From Pseudomonas massiliensis (GTDB taxonomy: Bacteria > Pseudomonadota > Gammaproteobacteria > Pseudomonadales > Pseudomonadaceae): DNA of 64,000 nucleotides. Within the stretch, counting starts at the first letter, position 1, and each line of letters opens with the position of its first letter. Location: positions 124,001-188,000 of the forward strand of contig NZ_CCYK01000003.1 of the NCBI RefSeq assembly GCF_000826105.1, written 5' to 3'. The notes under the pieces are model-generated. The model saw nothing but the letters and a program-made list of their open reading frames with translations. It was not told where the DNA came from and searched no databases. The position numbers and the translations under genes were made by a program. Positions 53,820 to 63,144 of the stretch are shown in pieces.

Positions 53820-53899
53820 AAGAACCGTGATTAGCCTGATGAGGAGATAAGCTGAGTCCGAACCACCGGGCTGCTTATCGGCTGATCTCGCGACCAGTT
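53793..53899 (-). ncRNA. prrF: PrrF-type iron-responsive small RNA
   Basis: The minus strand from about 53899 begins AACTGGTCGCGAGATCAG and continues through CCCGGTGGTTCGGACTCAG and CTCCTCATCAGGCTAATCAC to the terminator. These blocks match P. aeruginosa PrrF1/PrrF2. PrrF blocks translation of iron-rich proteins (sodB, sdh, acnA) when iron is low. It lies just downstream of the cNMP-binding-protein gene, as PrrF1/2 do beside cbpA in P. aeruginosa. Only one copy is visible here; the strain may carry another elsewhere. Confidence 0.93.
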
Positions 53900-53905
53900 G
53901 TGCTA

Positions 53906-53933
53906 ATCATAACTATTCTCATTTGAGAGTCAA
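53906..53933 (-). promoter_or_regulatory. prrF promoter with Fur box
   Basis: TTGACT (-35, 53928-53933) and TATGAT (-10, 53906-53911) are 16 bases apart on the minus strand. Overlapping them at 53908-53926 is a Fur-box-like sequence: AATGAGAATAGTTAT matches 12 of 15 bases of the core AATGATAATCATTAT. Fur from 4807-5211 would repress it in iron. Confidence 0.8.
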
Positions 53934-53949
53934 GCTCATTATCGAAATC

Positions 53950-54741
53950 TTATTGGCCATCCAACCCGGTTCCGGTGAGCTGACGATTTAACACATTGAT
54001 TTTCCTGGCCATGCTTTCTATCAGGCTATGAGCAATTTTCGGATTCGACTGGGTCATGGCCAGGAACTGATCCTTGGGAATCAGCATGATGGTGCAAGGG
54101 GTGCTGGCGATCACGGTGGCGGTGCGCTTCTCCTCGGTAAACACTGCCATTGCGCCGAAAATCTCTTCCTTGGCCACATCTCCCACCTTAAGGCCGTCAA
54201 CGAAAACCTCGGCGTGACCATCGATAATGATGAAGACATGGTCAGGGTCATCGCCCTGCTGGATCAGTACCTCGCCCGCCGCGACATGCTTGAAGCCGCT
54301 GGCGCCTCGATACTCGGGCTGCTTGAGCCGCGCTACCGTCTCGGCCAATAGCCAGGCGTGGCCGCCCAGGTAGTCCACCAGCGCGGCGCCCTGGCCTGTG
54401 CTTGCCACGTGGGCCAGTACCGCCTGGCGTTCATACGGCACCAGGTGCAGGGGCGCGGTAGTCCGGTAGCGGCAGTTCAGGTGCGCTGGCGGTAGGGCAA
54501 GTCCAAGGGCATCTCCTTCACTGAGGTAAAACAACGGACGTTCGTCGAGGGCGAGCTGTACCAGGCCGACCTCGATGAGATACAGGCATTCGGCGCGCAA
54601 GTGCTCGTTCAAGGCGGTATCGGCTGGAATGTCCAGCGTCTCGCCAGCCGGCTCCATGCCGGCCAGCAGGCTTGCGGGCAGGCCTTGCAGCCTGCTGATG
54701 CACTCTTCGGCGTGGGCCGATTGCTCCCCAACTACATACAT
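53950..54741 (-). CDS. cbpA: Cyclic-nucleotide-binding protein, CbpA-like
   Basis: A 263-residue protein with a degenerate N-terminal CRP-like domain (about 25-110) and a clear C-terminal cNMP-binding domain (about 155-245). The latter has GEVLIQQGDDPDHVFI and the phosphate cassette FGAMAVFTEEKRTATV with the Arg that holds the cyclic phosphate. The Glu of the canonical GEL motif is replaced (GAM). P. aeruginosa CbpA at this locus is a cAMP-binding protein of unclear function. No DNA-binding domain is present, so it is not a CRP-type regulator. Confidence 0.85.
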   Translation of the reverse strand: MYVVGEQSAHAEECISRLQGLPASLLAGMEPAGETLDIPADTALNEHLRAECLYLIEVGLVQLALDERPLFYLSEGDALGLALPPAHLNCRYRTTAPLHLVPYERQAVLAHVASTGQGAALVDYLGGHAWLLAETVARLKQPEYRGASGFKHVAAGEVLIQQGDDPDHVFIIIDGHAEVFVDGLKVGDVAKEEIFGAMAVFTEEKRTATVIASTPCTIMLIPKDQFLAMTQSNPKIAHSLIESMARKINVLNRQLTGTGLDGQ

Positions 54742-54773
54742 GATTCGTTCTCGAAGCCGCGGGCAGCGGCGTA

Positions 54774-55049
54774 TCAGGGTTTCTGGCCGGGCGCGGGCAA
54801 GGCCTCGAACGCCTCGTTCAATGCCTGCTTGCGCTCAAGGGGTACATCGTTCCAATGCACCCCCAGCAGGGCCCCCTCGATTGCGTAGAGCAATACCTTG
54901 GAGGCCCTGAAGCCACGGTTCTTGACTGCGCGGTAGGCATCGACGGCGCCGAGCCGACGCAGGTCCGCCACGCTATGGATGCCCACGGCATGAAGCCATT
55001 GGGCAGAGGTTTTGCCGAGGTTTCGCAGGTCCTGAAGCTCGTCGTTCAT
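54774..55049 (-). CDS. TfoX C-terminal domain protein
   Basis: A 91-residue protein equal to the C-terminal helical domain of TfoX/Sxy competence regulators: LRNLGKTSAQWLHAVGIHSV (a helix-hairpin-helix-like pattern), LRRLGAVDAYRAVKN and ALLGVHWNDVPLERKQ. ATG 55049 is preferred because AGGAG lies 7 bases upstream; the frame extends to 55073. Free-standing TfoX-C proteins are common; the role is unknown. Confidence 0.83.
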   Translation of the reverse strand: MNDELQDLRNLGKTSAQWLHAVGIHSVADLRRLGAVDAYRAVKNRGFRASKVLLYAIEGALLGVHWNDVPLERKQALNEAFEALPAPGQKP

Positions 55050-55105
55050 CCACGCTCCTTTCTGGGCGGCCATGCAGGCCCTGCCTGAAGCATAGCGGGC
55101 CGGCC

Positions 55106-55450
55106 CTATTTCGTGCGATAGCGCAGGCGCGTCCCGAAGTTGACCGACATCAGGATCTCATCAGCGCTCAGCTCGGGGGGGAAGTAGGCCCCGGAAATCT
55201 GCGCATGGGCCAGGGACGCGCCCTCGAGCTGCGCGCCGCGGAAGTCGATGCCGCGCAGGTCGGCGGAGCGGAAATAGGCATCGCGCAGGTCGATCCCCTC
55301 AGCATCGAGGTTGCGCAGGTCCAGCCCACGGAAATCTCCGCCGCTGAAATCCAGCGGCCCCACATGGCGCTTTTCCTCGTTGAAAGCCTGGATCTTCTCT
55401 TCGCGAACCAGGGTAAACAGGGGCGAATCGATCAGACGTGGCTGGCTCAT
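55106..55450 (-). CDS. Pentapeptide-repeat protein
   Basis: A 114-residue protein with about eight A(D/N)LXX repeats in the middle (DFSGGDFRGLDLRNLDAEGIDL cited by ends, then DAYFRSADLRGIDFRGAQLEGA). Such runs fold as a quadrilateral beta-helix. Free-standing pentapeptide proteins range from gyrase protectors to structural adaptors; this one is short. The start MSQPRLIDSPLFTLV lies at 55450. Confidence 0.85.
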   Translation of the reverse strand: MSQPRLIDSPLFTLVREEKIQAFNEEKRHVGPLDFSGGDFRGLDLRNLDAEGIDLRDAYFRSADLRGIDFRGAQLEGASLAHAQISGAYFPPELSADEILMSVNFGTRLRYRTK

Positions 55451-55536
55451 GGCAGCATCTCCGCTGGAAGGGTGGCGCCATCATAATGACACCACCGGAT
55501 AGCCAAAGGTGTGGACTGGTTCACGCCTTGCCCAGA

Positions 55537-57078
55537 TCAAAGCCCCGGCAGTCTCTGCCTGATCGCGTCCACAACCGAATCGACGCTGCCGGCGTCATGA
55601 GTGGTCACGCGCTTGGCGGCCAGGCGCTCATCGGCGGTAAGTGGCTCTCGGCTTCGTTCCTGAGCAGCGATCACTTCCAGCGTAGCATCGGAAGGGTCCT
55701 GGCCCTCGGCCTGACGCTGGCCCAGCCAGCTCTCGATCACCGCCCGAGGCGCTTCGCACTCCAGGATGGAGAAGGGAACCGCCTGGGCCTGGGCGATGTG
55801 CCGGGCCGCCTCGCGCTGGCCCTGCTTCAGGTAGGTGGCGTCGAGAACCACCGGGAACCCGGCGCCGAGCACCTGCTCGGCCAGGTGATGCAGGCGCTGA
55901 TAGGTCGCTTCGCCGGCCTGGCCGGTATAAAGTGCGGCGCTGCCCTGGTCGGGGAAGAGCCGCTTGCGCTCCACATCCGAGCGCAGCCGAATGGCGCCGA
56001 GGGCCTCGACCAACCGCAGCGCGACCTGGCTCTTGCCCACCGCGGAGACGCCGCTGGTGATGGCCAGAAAGCGCGAAGGGATGGCGCTGTAGCTTTCAGC
56101 CAGGGTGGCGTAGTTACGGTACTGGCGCAGGGCGGTCTTGCGTTGCAGGCCGTCGGCATCGGCCGGCAGGCTGAACAGTGCCACCTTGGCCCGCACCATG
56201 GCCCGATAGGCCTTGTAGAAATTGAGCAAGGGCAGCCCGGCGTAGTCGCCGGTCAGTTCCAGGTAGCCGCTGAGCAGGCGCCGGGACAGGCATTTGAGCC
56301 CACGGTCTTCCAGGTCCATGGCGAGGAAGCCGATATCCGCGTAGACGTCGGTGAAACGGAAGGGTTCGTTGAACTCGATGCAGTCGAAGATCACCACCTT
56401 GCCGTCGATGACGGTGGCGTTGCCCAGGTGAATGTCACCATGGCATTCGCGGATGTAGCCATCGGCCTTGCGCGCTCGCAGCAGCGGCAGCAGGCGATCG
56501 TATTCGGCGCGTGCCCAGGCCTCGAGCGCCTCCAGCTGCACCAGGTCGCCGCGCTCGCTGAGGAAAGGGCGAATCTGTTCGAAGTTCTGGGTCACCGGTG
56601 CCATCACGCTTTCCGGCGTGCCTTCGGCGCGCTCGAGCGGCACCTTGGGCGCGGACAGGTGGAATTCGGCGATCTGCCGGGCCAGGGCGTCGATATGCCC
56701 GCTACCCAGCTCGCCATTGGCCTGCAAGGTGCTGAGCAACTGACTTTGCGGGAATTGCCGCATTTTCAGAGCGTAATCGATCGCCGGGCCACTGCCGCCA
56801 AGGTTCGGCGCCTGCTCGCTGCCGGTGATCGCCAGCACCTCCAGGTACAGGCCTTCGGTGAGCCGCTGGTTCAGGCGCAGCTCTTCGTTGCAGAAATGCT
56901 CGCGGGCAGCCAGGGTGGTGAAGTCCAGGAAGCCGAAGTTGACCGGTTTCTTGACCTTGTAGGCATAGGGACCAGTCAGGATGACCCAGGAAATGTGTGT
57001 CTCTATGAGCTCGAAGGCATCCACGGGGTGCGGGTAGAGCGCTGGGTTCTGCAGCGCGGCAATCAGGGCTTGGCTCAC
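55537..57078 (-). CDS. Fused aminoglycoside-phosphotransferase-like kinase and AAA/P-loop ATPase
   Basis: A 513-residue protein. Residues 1-330 resemble an APH/choline-kinase-type domain (ETHISWVILTGPYAYKVKKP for ATP Lys; ECHGDIHLGNATV with catalytic HGDxxxxN; IFDCIEFNEPFRFTDVYADI with the DFE/DCIEF Mg2+ site). Residues 330-513 form a P-loop kinase with Walker A GVSAVGKS and RSDVERKRLF. Such fusions are annotated as bifunctional APH/ATP-binding proteins; the substrate is unknown and antibiotic resistance should not be assumed. It lies 117 bases divergent from mrcB. Confidence 0.85.
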   Translation of the reverse strand: MSQALIAALQNPALYPHPVDAFELIETHISWVILTGPYAYKVKKPVNFGFLDFTTLAAREHFCNEELRLNQRLTEGLYLEVLAITGSEQAPNLGGSGPAIDYALKMRQFPQSQLLSTLQANGELGSGHIDALARQIAEFHLSAPKVPLERAEGTPESVMAPVTQNFEQIRPFLSERGDLVQLEALEAWARAEYDRLLPLLRARKADGYIRECHGDIHLGNATVIDGKVVIFDCIEFNEPFRFTDVYADIGFLAMDLEDRGLKCLSRRLLSGYLELTGDYAGLPLLNFYKAYRAMVRAKVALFSLPADADGLQRKTALRQYRNYATLAESYSAIPSRFLAITSGVSAVGKSQVALRLVEALGAIRLRSDVERKRLFPDQGSAALYTGQAGEATYQRLHHLAEQVLGAGFPVVLDATYLKQGQREAARHIAQAQAVPFSILECEAPRAVIESWLGQRQAEGQDPSDATLEVIAAQERSREPLTADERLAAKRVTTHDAGSVDSVVDAIRQRLPGL

Positions 57079-57180
57079 GGAAAATCCTTATGCGATGTGG
57101 GGCAATGGGCTTCATTATGGCGGCTCGTTCCGGTGCTGCAAACCGCAACGAGGTTTCTGTCTGCAACGGGGCAAACTGCG

Positions 57181-57186
57181 TATAAT
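57181..57186 (+). promoter_or_regulatory. Perfect -10 box close to the mrcB start
   Basis: TATAAT lies 8 bases before the mrcB ATG, so transcription from it would give a leader of 1-2 bases, as for smpB at 2088-2093. No good -35 is evident. Confidence 0.45.
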
Positions 57187-57194
57187 CCGCCGCC

Positions 57195-59519
57195 ATGACA
57201 CGTAGCCGATCCCCCCGCAAATCCTCTCGTCCCGCCAGAAGTCGTACCCGTGCCCTGTTGGGTTGGGTGTTCAAGCTTGGCCTGGTAGGGCTGGTCGCCC
57301 TGGCCGGCGTAGCCGTCTACCTCGATGCCGTGGTGCAGGAAAAATTCTCAGGCAAGCGCTGGACCATTCCGGCCAAGGTGTATGCACGCCCCCTGGAGCT
57401 TTTCGTCGGGCAGAAGCTTGTACTGAAGGATTTCCTCACTGAACTCGATGCGCTGGGCTACCGGCGCACCAACGCTGTGGATGGCCCTGGCCAGGTGGCG
57501 GTGGTCGGCAGCACGGTTTCGCTCAACACCCGAGGGTTCCAGTTCTATGAAGGCCTGGAGCAGGCGCGGCCCGTGCGGGTGCGTTTCAATGGCGACTATG
57601 TCGCCGAGCTCTCCGGCACGGGGGGCGAAAAGCTGCCGGTGGTACGACTCGAACCGCTCCTGATCGGCGGCATCTACCCGAAGAACCTGGAAGATCGGAT
57701 TCTTATCAAGCTGGACCAGGTGCCGCCTTATCTGGTCGACACCCTGGTTACCGTGGAAGACCGGGACTTCTACCATCACTTCGGCGTTTCTCCGAAATCC
57801 ATCGCCCGGGCTGTCTATGTCAATGCTTCCAGCGGACAGATGCGGCAGGGCGGCAGTACGCTGACCCAGCAGTTGGTCAAGAACTTCTACCTGACCAACG
57901 AGCGCAGCCTGAGCCGCAAGCTCACCGAGGCCATGATGGCCGTGCTGCTGGAGTTGCATTACAGCAAGCAGGAAATCCTCGAGGCCTACCTCAACGAAGT
58001 GTTCATCGGCCAGGACGGGCAGCGCGCGGTCCATGGTTTCGGCCTGGCCAGCCAGTTCTTCTTCAGCCAGCCATTGTCGGAGCTCAGGTTGCACCAGGTG
58101 GCCCTGTTGGTAGGCATGGTCAAGGGGCCGTCCTACTATAACCCCCGGCGGTATCCGGAGCGGGCGCTGGAGCGGCGCAACCTGGTACTCGATCTGCTGC
58201 AGGAACAGGGTGTCGCCACGCCGGAGGCGGTGGTGGCAGCCAAGAAGATGCCTTTGGGGGTGACTGGGCGCGGCAGCCTGGCCGACAGTTCCTTCCCCGG
58301 CTTCCTGGACCTGGTCAAACGGCAGTTGCGCGAGGATTACCAGGAGGAGGACCTGACCGGTGAGGGCCTGCGGATCTTCACCAGTTTCGATCCTATCCTG
58401 CAGATGAAGGCCGAAGCGGCCGTGACCGAAAGCTTCAAGCGTTTCTCGGCGCGCAAGGGCGGCGACGCCCTGGAAACGGCCATGGTGGTCACCAACCCGG
58501 AAAGTGGCGAAGTGCAGGCCCTGGTGGGAAGCCGCCAGGCAGGTTTCGCCGGTTTCAACCGGGCACTGGACGCAGTGCGGCCGATCGGCTCTTTGGTCAA
58601 GCCCGCCATCTATCTCACCGCCCTGGAAAAGCCGAGCCAGTACACTCTTACCAGCTGGATCAAGGACGAACCCTTCTCGGTGAAAGGCGCCGATGGCCAG
58701 GTGTGGAGCCCGCAGAACTACGAGCGGGGGTCCAACGGCACCATCTTCCTTTACCAGGGGCTGGCACACTCCTATAACCTGTCCAGCGCGCGCCTGGGCC
58801 TGGACCTGGGCGTGCCCAACGTGTTCAAGACCCTGGGCAAGCTTGGGGTAGAGGTGAACTGGCCGGCTTACCCGTCCATGTTGCTGGGCGCCGGGGCCTT
58901 GTCGCCGATGCAGGTGGCCACGGTCTACCAGACGATCGCCAACGGGGGCTACAACACCCCCATGCGCGGCATCCGCAGCGTGCTCACCGCGCAGGGGCAG
59001 CCGTTGAAGCGCTACCCCTTCCAGATCCAGCAGCGCTTCGATCCGGGCAGCATCTACCTGATCCAGACGGCCTTGCAGCGAGTGGTGCGCGAAGGCACCG
59101 CACGCTCGGTCTACAACGTATTGCCATCATCCCTGAACCTGGCGGGCAAGACCGGCACCACCAACGATTCGCGCGACAGCTGGTTCGCCGGCTTCAGCCA
59201 GGACCTGCTCGCCGTGGTATGGATGGGCCGCGACGATAACGGCAAGACGCCCTACACCGGTGCCACCGGCGCTTTGCAGGTGTGGACCAGCTTCATGCGC
59301 AAGGCGGACCCCTTGCCGCTGAACATGGCCGTGCCGGACAACATCGTGCTGGCCTGGGTAGACGCCCATACCGGGCAGGGCTCTGCCGAAGGGTGCCCGA
59401 ACGCGGTGCAGATGCCGTATATTCGGGGCAGTGAGCCCGCCGCGGGCACCGCCTGCAACAGCGGGCCCGGCGGGGGCGAAGATCCGGTCATGGACTGGAT
59501 CAAGGGCTGGCTGAATTGA
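57195..59519 (+). CDS. mrcB: Penicillin-binding protein 1B
   Basis: A class A bifunctional PBP that polymerises and cross-links peptidoglycan at the periplasmic face. The 774 residues contain a basic N-terminus, one membrane anchor (about 25-45), a UB2H-type LpoB-docking domain, a GT51 transglycosylase with catalytic Glu 188 (VEDRDFYHHFG) and QGGSTLTQQLVKN, and a transpeptidase with SLVK at Ser 466 and KTGT at Lys 652. The ATG is the first usable start. Confidence 0.97.
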   Translation: MTRSRSPRKSSRPARSRTRALLGWVFKLGLVGLVALAGVAVYLDAVVQEKFSGKRWTIPAKVYARPLELFVGQKLVLKDFLTELDALGYRRTNAVDGPGQVAVVGSTVSLNTRGFQFYEGLEQARPVRVRFNGDYVAELSGTGGEKLPVVRLEPLLIGGIYPKNLEDRILIKLDQVPPYLVDTLVTVEDRDFYHHFGVSPKSIARAVYVNASSGQMRQGGSTLTQQLVKNFYLTNERSLSRKLTEAMMAVLLELHYSKQEILEAYLNEVFIGQDGQRAVHGFGLASQFFFSQPLSELRLHQVALLVGMVKGPSYYNPRRYPERALERRNLVLDLLQEQGVATPEAVVAAKKMPLGVTGRGSLADSSFPGFLDLVKRQLREDYQEEDLTGEGLRIFTSFDPILQMKAEAAVTESFKRFSARKGGDALETAMVVTNPESGEVQALVGSRQAGFAGFNRALDAVRPIGSLVKPAIYLTALEKPSQYTLTSWIKDEPFSVKGADGQVWSPQNYERGSNGTIFLYQGLAHSYNLSSARLGLDLGVPNVFKTLGKLGVEVNWPAYPSMLLGAGALSPMQVATVYQTIANGGYNTPMRGIRSVLTAQGQPLKRYPFQIQQRFDPGSIYLIQTALQRVVREGTARSVYNVLPSSLNLAGKTGTTNDSRDSWFAGFSQDLLAVVWMGRDDNGKTPYTGATGALQVWTSFMRKADPLPLNMAVPDNIVLAWVDAHTGQGSAEGCPNAVQMPYIRGSEPAAGTACNSGPGGGEDPVMDWIKGWLN

Positions 59520-59532
59520 CTGAGGAACTGAC

Positions 59533-60276
59533 GTGAAGAAGTGGTGGTTTCCCATGATGGCCGCGGCGGCGATGCTACACGGCTGTGCCAGCGTGCCCCA
59601 GGGTTCGATTCCCGTGGTCGAGCAAGGGTCGGCGGTTTCCAACAGCGAGCGCGTGTCGGCCAACCGTAATGGCGCCTACCGCGCGCCAGTCGCCCGGGCA
59701 CCGGTGCAGGCCGTGCCCGAGGATAGCGGCGTGACCGTAATGGTCCCGACCGCCAGCGCGCCTATCCAGGCCAGCGCCGCGCCCATCAGCACAAGCCCGA
59801 TCACCCCAGGGCCGGTTACCGATGGGCCAGGCTATAGCGCCCCGACGTCACCAGGTGCCGCCACCGGCAGCCTCTACAGCAGCCCGAGCCGCGCGCCGGC
59901 GCCTAGCGGCATTCCCTCCGGCAGCGTGTCCAGCGGTGGCCTGGCGGCCGACGAGCAACTGGATGGTCCGGTGCTGGCACTGCTGACTACCGCTCAACAG
60001 CAACAAGGAGGCGGTGACCTGAACGGTGCTTCGTCCAGCCTCGAGCGGGCCCAGCGTATCGCCCCTCGCGAACCCCAGGTGCTGTTCCGCCTGGCGCAGG
60101 TCAGGCTGGCCCAGGGCGACGCGGCCCAGGCCGAGCAGTTCGCCCGCCGGGCGCTGAGCTACTCCAACGGTCGGCCGGACCTCCAGGCGCGCCTGTGGGA
60201 AACCATCGCCCAGGCCCGCGAGAAGCAAGGGGACGCCGCAGGCGCCGCCCAGGCTCGCCAGAACGTCAGGGGCTGA
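59533..60276 (+). CDS. TPR-type outer lipoprotein after mrcB
   Basis: A 247-residue predicted lipoprotein: signal peptide with lipobox near MLHGC (Cys 18), a low-complexity Ala/Pro/Ser/Thr stretch (about 45-135), then TPR-like helices (LNGASSSLERAQRIAPREPQVLFRLAQVRLAQGDAAQAEQFARRAL cited by ends). GTG 59533 follows GAGGAACTGAC. Its position beside mrcB suggests a cofactor of PBP1B, comparable to LpoB in other bacteria, which is inference only. Confidence 0.8.
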   Translation: MKKWWFPMMAAAAMLHGCASVPQGSIPVVEQGSAVSNSERVSANRNGAYRAPVARAPVQAVPEDSGVTVMVPTASAPIQASAAPISTSPITPGPVTDGPGYSAPTSPGAATGSLYSSPSRAPAPSGIPSGSVSSGGLAADEQLDGPVLALLTTAQQQQGGGDLNGASSSLERAQRIAPREPQVLFRLAQVRLAQGDAAQAEQFARRALSYSNGRPDLQARLWETIAQAREKQGDAAGAAQARQNVRG

Positions 60277-60281
60277 AGAAC

Positions 60282-60617
60282 ATGGATGATCGGCTGCCCG
60301 CCATCGCGGACGAACTGCTGTTGATCGAGCGGGCCCTGCGCCAGGCCGGTGAGTGGGCGCAAACACCGCCCAGCGCCGAGGCCCTGGCCAGTGTGGAGCC
60401 GTTCTGTGTGGACACGCTGGGGTTCGAGCAGTGGCTGCAGTGGATCTTCCTGCCCCGCATGAAGGTGATCCTCGAACAGGGCCTGGCCTTGCCCAACGCC
60501 TCGGGCATCCTCGCGATGGCCGAAATGGTCTATATGCACCGGCCAGGGGAGGGGGGCGAACTCATGGCCTCGCTTCGCAGGTTCGACAGCCTCATCAGTG
60601 GCCGCCCGCAGGCCTGA
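60282..60617 (+). CDS. YqcC-family protein
   Basis: A 111-residue helical protein with the YqcC pattern (LLLIERALRQAGEW, PFCVDTLGFEQWLQWIFLPRMKVILEQG cited by ends, and MAEMVYMH). ATG 60282 lies 5 bases after the previous stop, so it is coupled to the lipoprotein gene. In many gammaproteobacteria yqcC neighbours truC; here it follows mrcB, and no function is established. Confidence 0.85.
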   Translation: MDDRLPAIADELLLIERALRQAGEWAQTPPSAEALASVEPFCVDTLGFEQWLQWIFLPRMKVILEQGLALPNASGILAMAEMVYMHRPGEGGELMASLRRFDSLISGRPQA

Positions 60618-60630
60618 TCGAGCGCTCGCC

Positions 60631-61065
60631 CTAGCGGCATTGGTCGGCGATGGCCTGGCGGGTTTCGCTGATCTTGGCTTGCCGCTCCTGCTCGGTCAGC
60701 CGGCGAAGCTCCCCATCGACTTCCTGGCGTACCCGCGGGTTGTTGTTCAGTTGCGCCAGGTTCGTGCGGGCCTGGTCGCAAAACTCCTTGGTTTTCTCTT
60801 CCTGCTCGGCGACTTGCTCCCGGACTCGAGCGTCCACCGCTTTTTGCTCCGGATCGTCATCGATACTGTCATCACCGGCCTTGCCCTTCGGTGGGCTGGC
60901 CGGCGGCGGGGCATGGGTGTCGATCGGGGTTGCGGCCTGCCCGGCCGGAGGCTTGGCGTCGAAATGCGTCACGCCGTTGGCGTCTACCCATTTGTACACC
61001 TGAGCCGCTTGCAGCGACCCCATCGAAGCCAGCATCAGGCCGGCTACCAGGCATCCTAGGCGCAT
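60631..61065 (-). CDS. DUF4124 periplasmic protein
   Basis: A 144-residue protein with signal peptide (MRLGCLVAGLMLASMGSLQA) then the DUF4124 motif VYKWVDANGVTHFDAKPP, a Pro/Asp-rich linker and a charged coiled C-terminus (VREQVAEQEEKTKEF ... TEQERQAKISETRQA). ATG 61065 is preferred; the longer frame from 61164 has no family character. Such proteins are common in Pseudomonas and of unknown function. It converges on yqcC with 13 bases between. Confidence 0.85.
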   Translation of the reverse strand: MRLGCLVAGLMLASMGSLQAAQVYKWVDANGVTHFDAKPPAGQAATPIDTHAPPPASPPKGKAGDDSIDDDPEQKAVDARVREQVAEQEEKTKEFCDQARTNLAQLNNNPRVRQEVDGELRRLTEQERQAKISETRQAIADQCR

Positions 61066-61417
61066 GTCCGCTCCGTCAGTGAATGAGAGTTGGAGGCAAA
61101 TTACCACAGAAGCAGAAAGGCAACAGATCGCTTGACTTGAGAAACACGATTCACAACAATCCAAAGTCCGCTGTGAAGGGACTGCCAGAAGCAGACCCGC
61201 TCAGCAGATCATGAGGCGCACACCCGCGCCGACCTGTTACACCCGCAACGCGTTACCTCGCGCTGGGTGGGAAACCCCCGCAATACTTGGGGAAGTCCCA
61301 ATACTTGCTCAGTCAGTGCTGACGTAGTCGGCGACCACCGTCGCTCATGCTCTGCTTGGCAGTAAACCTAATGGACCCGCCTTCCGGCGGTATTCTGGCG
61401 TTTTAGAGGTGAACAAC
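61066..61417 (+). other. Region between DUF4124 gene and ilvI
   Basis: A 352-base gap. A possible promoter (TTGACT at 61132-61137, AACAAT at 61155-61160, 17-base spacer) would give a leader of about 250 bases. A small hairpin CCGCC-TTCC-GGCGG lies at 61377-61390 just before the ribosome site. I looked for a leader peptide rich in Ile/Val/Leu codons and found none convincing. Confidence 0.4.
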
Positions 61418-63142
61418 GTGGAGCTCTTATCCGGCGCTGAGATGGTCGTCCGCTTTTTGCGCGACGAGGGTGTCAAGCACATCTACGGGTACCCTGGCGG
61501 TGCTCTCCTTCATGTTTACGATGCCCTGTTCAAGGAACCCGAGGTGGCCCATATCCTGGTCCGCCATGAACAGGCCGCCACCCACATGGCCGACGGCTAT
61601 GCCCGTGCCACCGGCAAGGCCGGCGTGGTATTGGTGACGTCCGGGCCGGGCGCTACCAACGCGATCACTGGCATCGCCACAGCCTACATGGACTCGATCC
61701 CCATGGTGGTGCTGTCGGGGCAGGTGCCCAGCACCATGGTCGGCACCGATGCCTTCCAGGAAACCGACATGATCGGTATCTCCCGGCCCATCGTGAAGCA
61801 TAGCTTCATGATCAAGCACCCGTCCGAAATTCCCGAAGTGCTGAAGAAAGCCTTCTATTTAGCCGAGTCCGGGCGTCCTGGCCCGGTGGTGGTGGATATC
61901 CCCAAGGATATGACCAACCCGGCGGAAAAGTTCGAATACGTCTATCCCAAGAAGGTCAAGCTGCGCTCTTATTCGCCAGCCGTGCGTGGCCACTCCGGGC
62001 AGATCCGCAAGGCGGCCGAGATGCTGGTCGCGGCCCGTCGCCCTGTGATCTACGCCGGGGGCGGCGTCATCCTGGGCGGCGCCTCGGCACCTTTGACCGA
62101 GCTGGCGCGCCTGCTCAACGCGCCGGTCACCAACACCCTGATGGGCCTAGGTGCCTACCCTGGCACTGACCGGCAGTTCCTCGGCATGCTGGGCATGCAC
62201 GGCAGCTATACGGCCAACCTGGCAATGCACCATGCCGACGTGATCTTCGCCGTGGGCGCGCGCTTCGATGACCGGGTGATCAATGGCGCGGCCAAGTTCT
62301 GCCCCAATGCCAGGATCATTCACGTCGATATAGACCCAGCTTCCATTTCCAAGACGATCAAGGCGGACGTGCCTATCGTGGGGCCTGTGGACAGCGTGCT
62401 GACCGAGATGGTCGCCGCCTACAAGGAGCTGGGCCAGACCCCGGACAAGGAAGCGGTCGCCGCCTGGTGGAAGCAGATCGCCGAATGGCGTGGCGAGCAT
62501 GGCCTGTTCCCTTACGAACAGGGCGATGGCCCGTTGATCAAGCCGCAGACGGTGATCCGTACCCTCTGGGACGTGACCCAGGGCGATGCCTTCGTCACCT
62601 CCGACGTGGGTCAGCACCAGATGTTCGCGGCCCAGCACTACCCCTTCGACAAGCCCAACCGCTGGATCAACTCCGGTGGCCTTGGGACCATGGGCTTCGG
62701 CTTCCCGGCCGCCATGGGCGTGAAGCTCAACTTCCCGGACAGCGACGTAGCCTGCGTAACCGGTGAAGGCAGTATCCAGATGAACATCCAGGAACTGTCC
62801 ACCTGCATGCAGTACGGGCTGCCGGTGAAGATCGTCAACCTGAACAACGGCGTGCTGGGCATGGTGCGCCAGTGGCAGGACATGAACTACAGCAGTCGCC
62901 ATTCGCATTCGTACATGGAATCGCTGCCGGACTTCGTGAAGCTGGCCGAGGCCTATGGCCACGTCGGCATGCGCATCACCGACCTGAAAGACCTCAAGCC
63001 CATGATGGCGCAAGCCTTTGCCATGAAAGACCGCCTGGTGTTCCTGGACATCCAGGTCGATACCAGCGAGCACGTCTATCCGATGCAGATCAAGGACGGC
63101 TCGATGCGTGACATGTGGCTGAGCAAGACGGAGCGGACCTGA
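61418..63142 (+). CDS. ilvI: Acetolactate synthase large subunit
   Basis: IlvI, with ThDP, condenses pyruvate with pyruvate or 2-oxobutyrate in valine/isoleucine synthesis. The 574-residue subunit has [14 protein letters not shown], the activating Glu in [15 protein letters not shown], the [10 protein letters not shown] motif, FAD-region [20 protein letters not shown] (cited by ends), and the ThDP motif GEGSIQMN...NLNN. GTG 61418 is behind GAGGTG and gives the family start [21 protein letters not shown] 61409 adds three residues. Confidence 0.98.
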   Translation: MELLSGAEMVVRFLRDEGVKHIYGYPGGALLHVYDALFKEPEVAHILVRHEQAATHMADGYARATGKAGVVLVTSGPGATNAITGIATAYMDSIPMVVLSGQVPSTMVGTDAFQETDMIGISRPIVKHSFMIKHPSEIPEVLKKAFYLAESGRPGPVVVDIPKDMTNPAEKFEYVYPKKVKLRSYSPAVRGHSGQIRKAAEMLVAARRPVIYAGGGVILGGASAPLTELARLLNAPVTNTLMGLGAYPGTDRQFLGMLGMHGSYTANLAMHHADVIFAVGARFDDRVINGAAKFCPNARIIHVDIDPASISKTIKADVPIVGPVDSVLTEMVAAYKELGQTPDKEAVAAWWKQIAEWRGEHGLFPYEQGDGPLIKPQTVIRTLWDVTQGDAFVTSDVGQHQMFAAQHYPFDKPNRWINSGGLGTMGFGFPAAMGVKLNFPDSDVACVTGEGSIQMNIQELSTCMQYGLPVKIVNLNNGVLGMVRQWQDMNYSSRHSHSYMESLPDFVKLAEAYGHVGMRITDLKDLKPMMAQAFAMKDRLVFLDIQVDTSEHVYPMQIKDGSMRDMWLSKTERT

Positions 63143-63144
63143 CC

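Noticed and set aside
55537..57078. Aminoglycoside resistance gene
   Set aside because: The kinase-like half belongs to a chromosomal fusion family of unknown substrate; there is no mobile context.
61066..61417. Branched-chain amino acid attenuator before ilvI
   Set aside because: No leader ORF rich in Ile/Val/Leu codons and no alternative pair of long hairpins was found.
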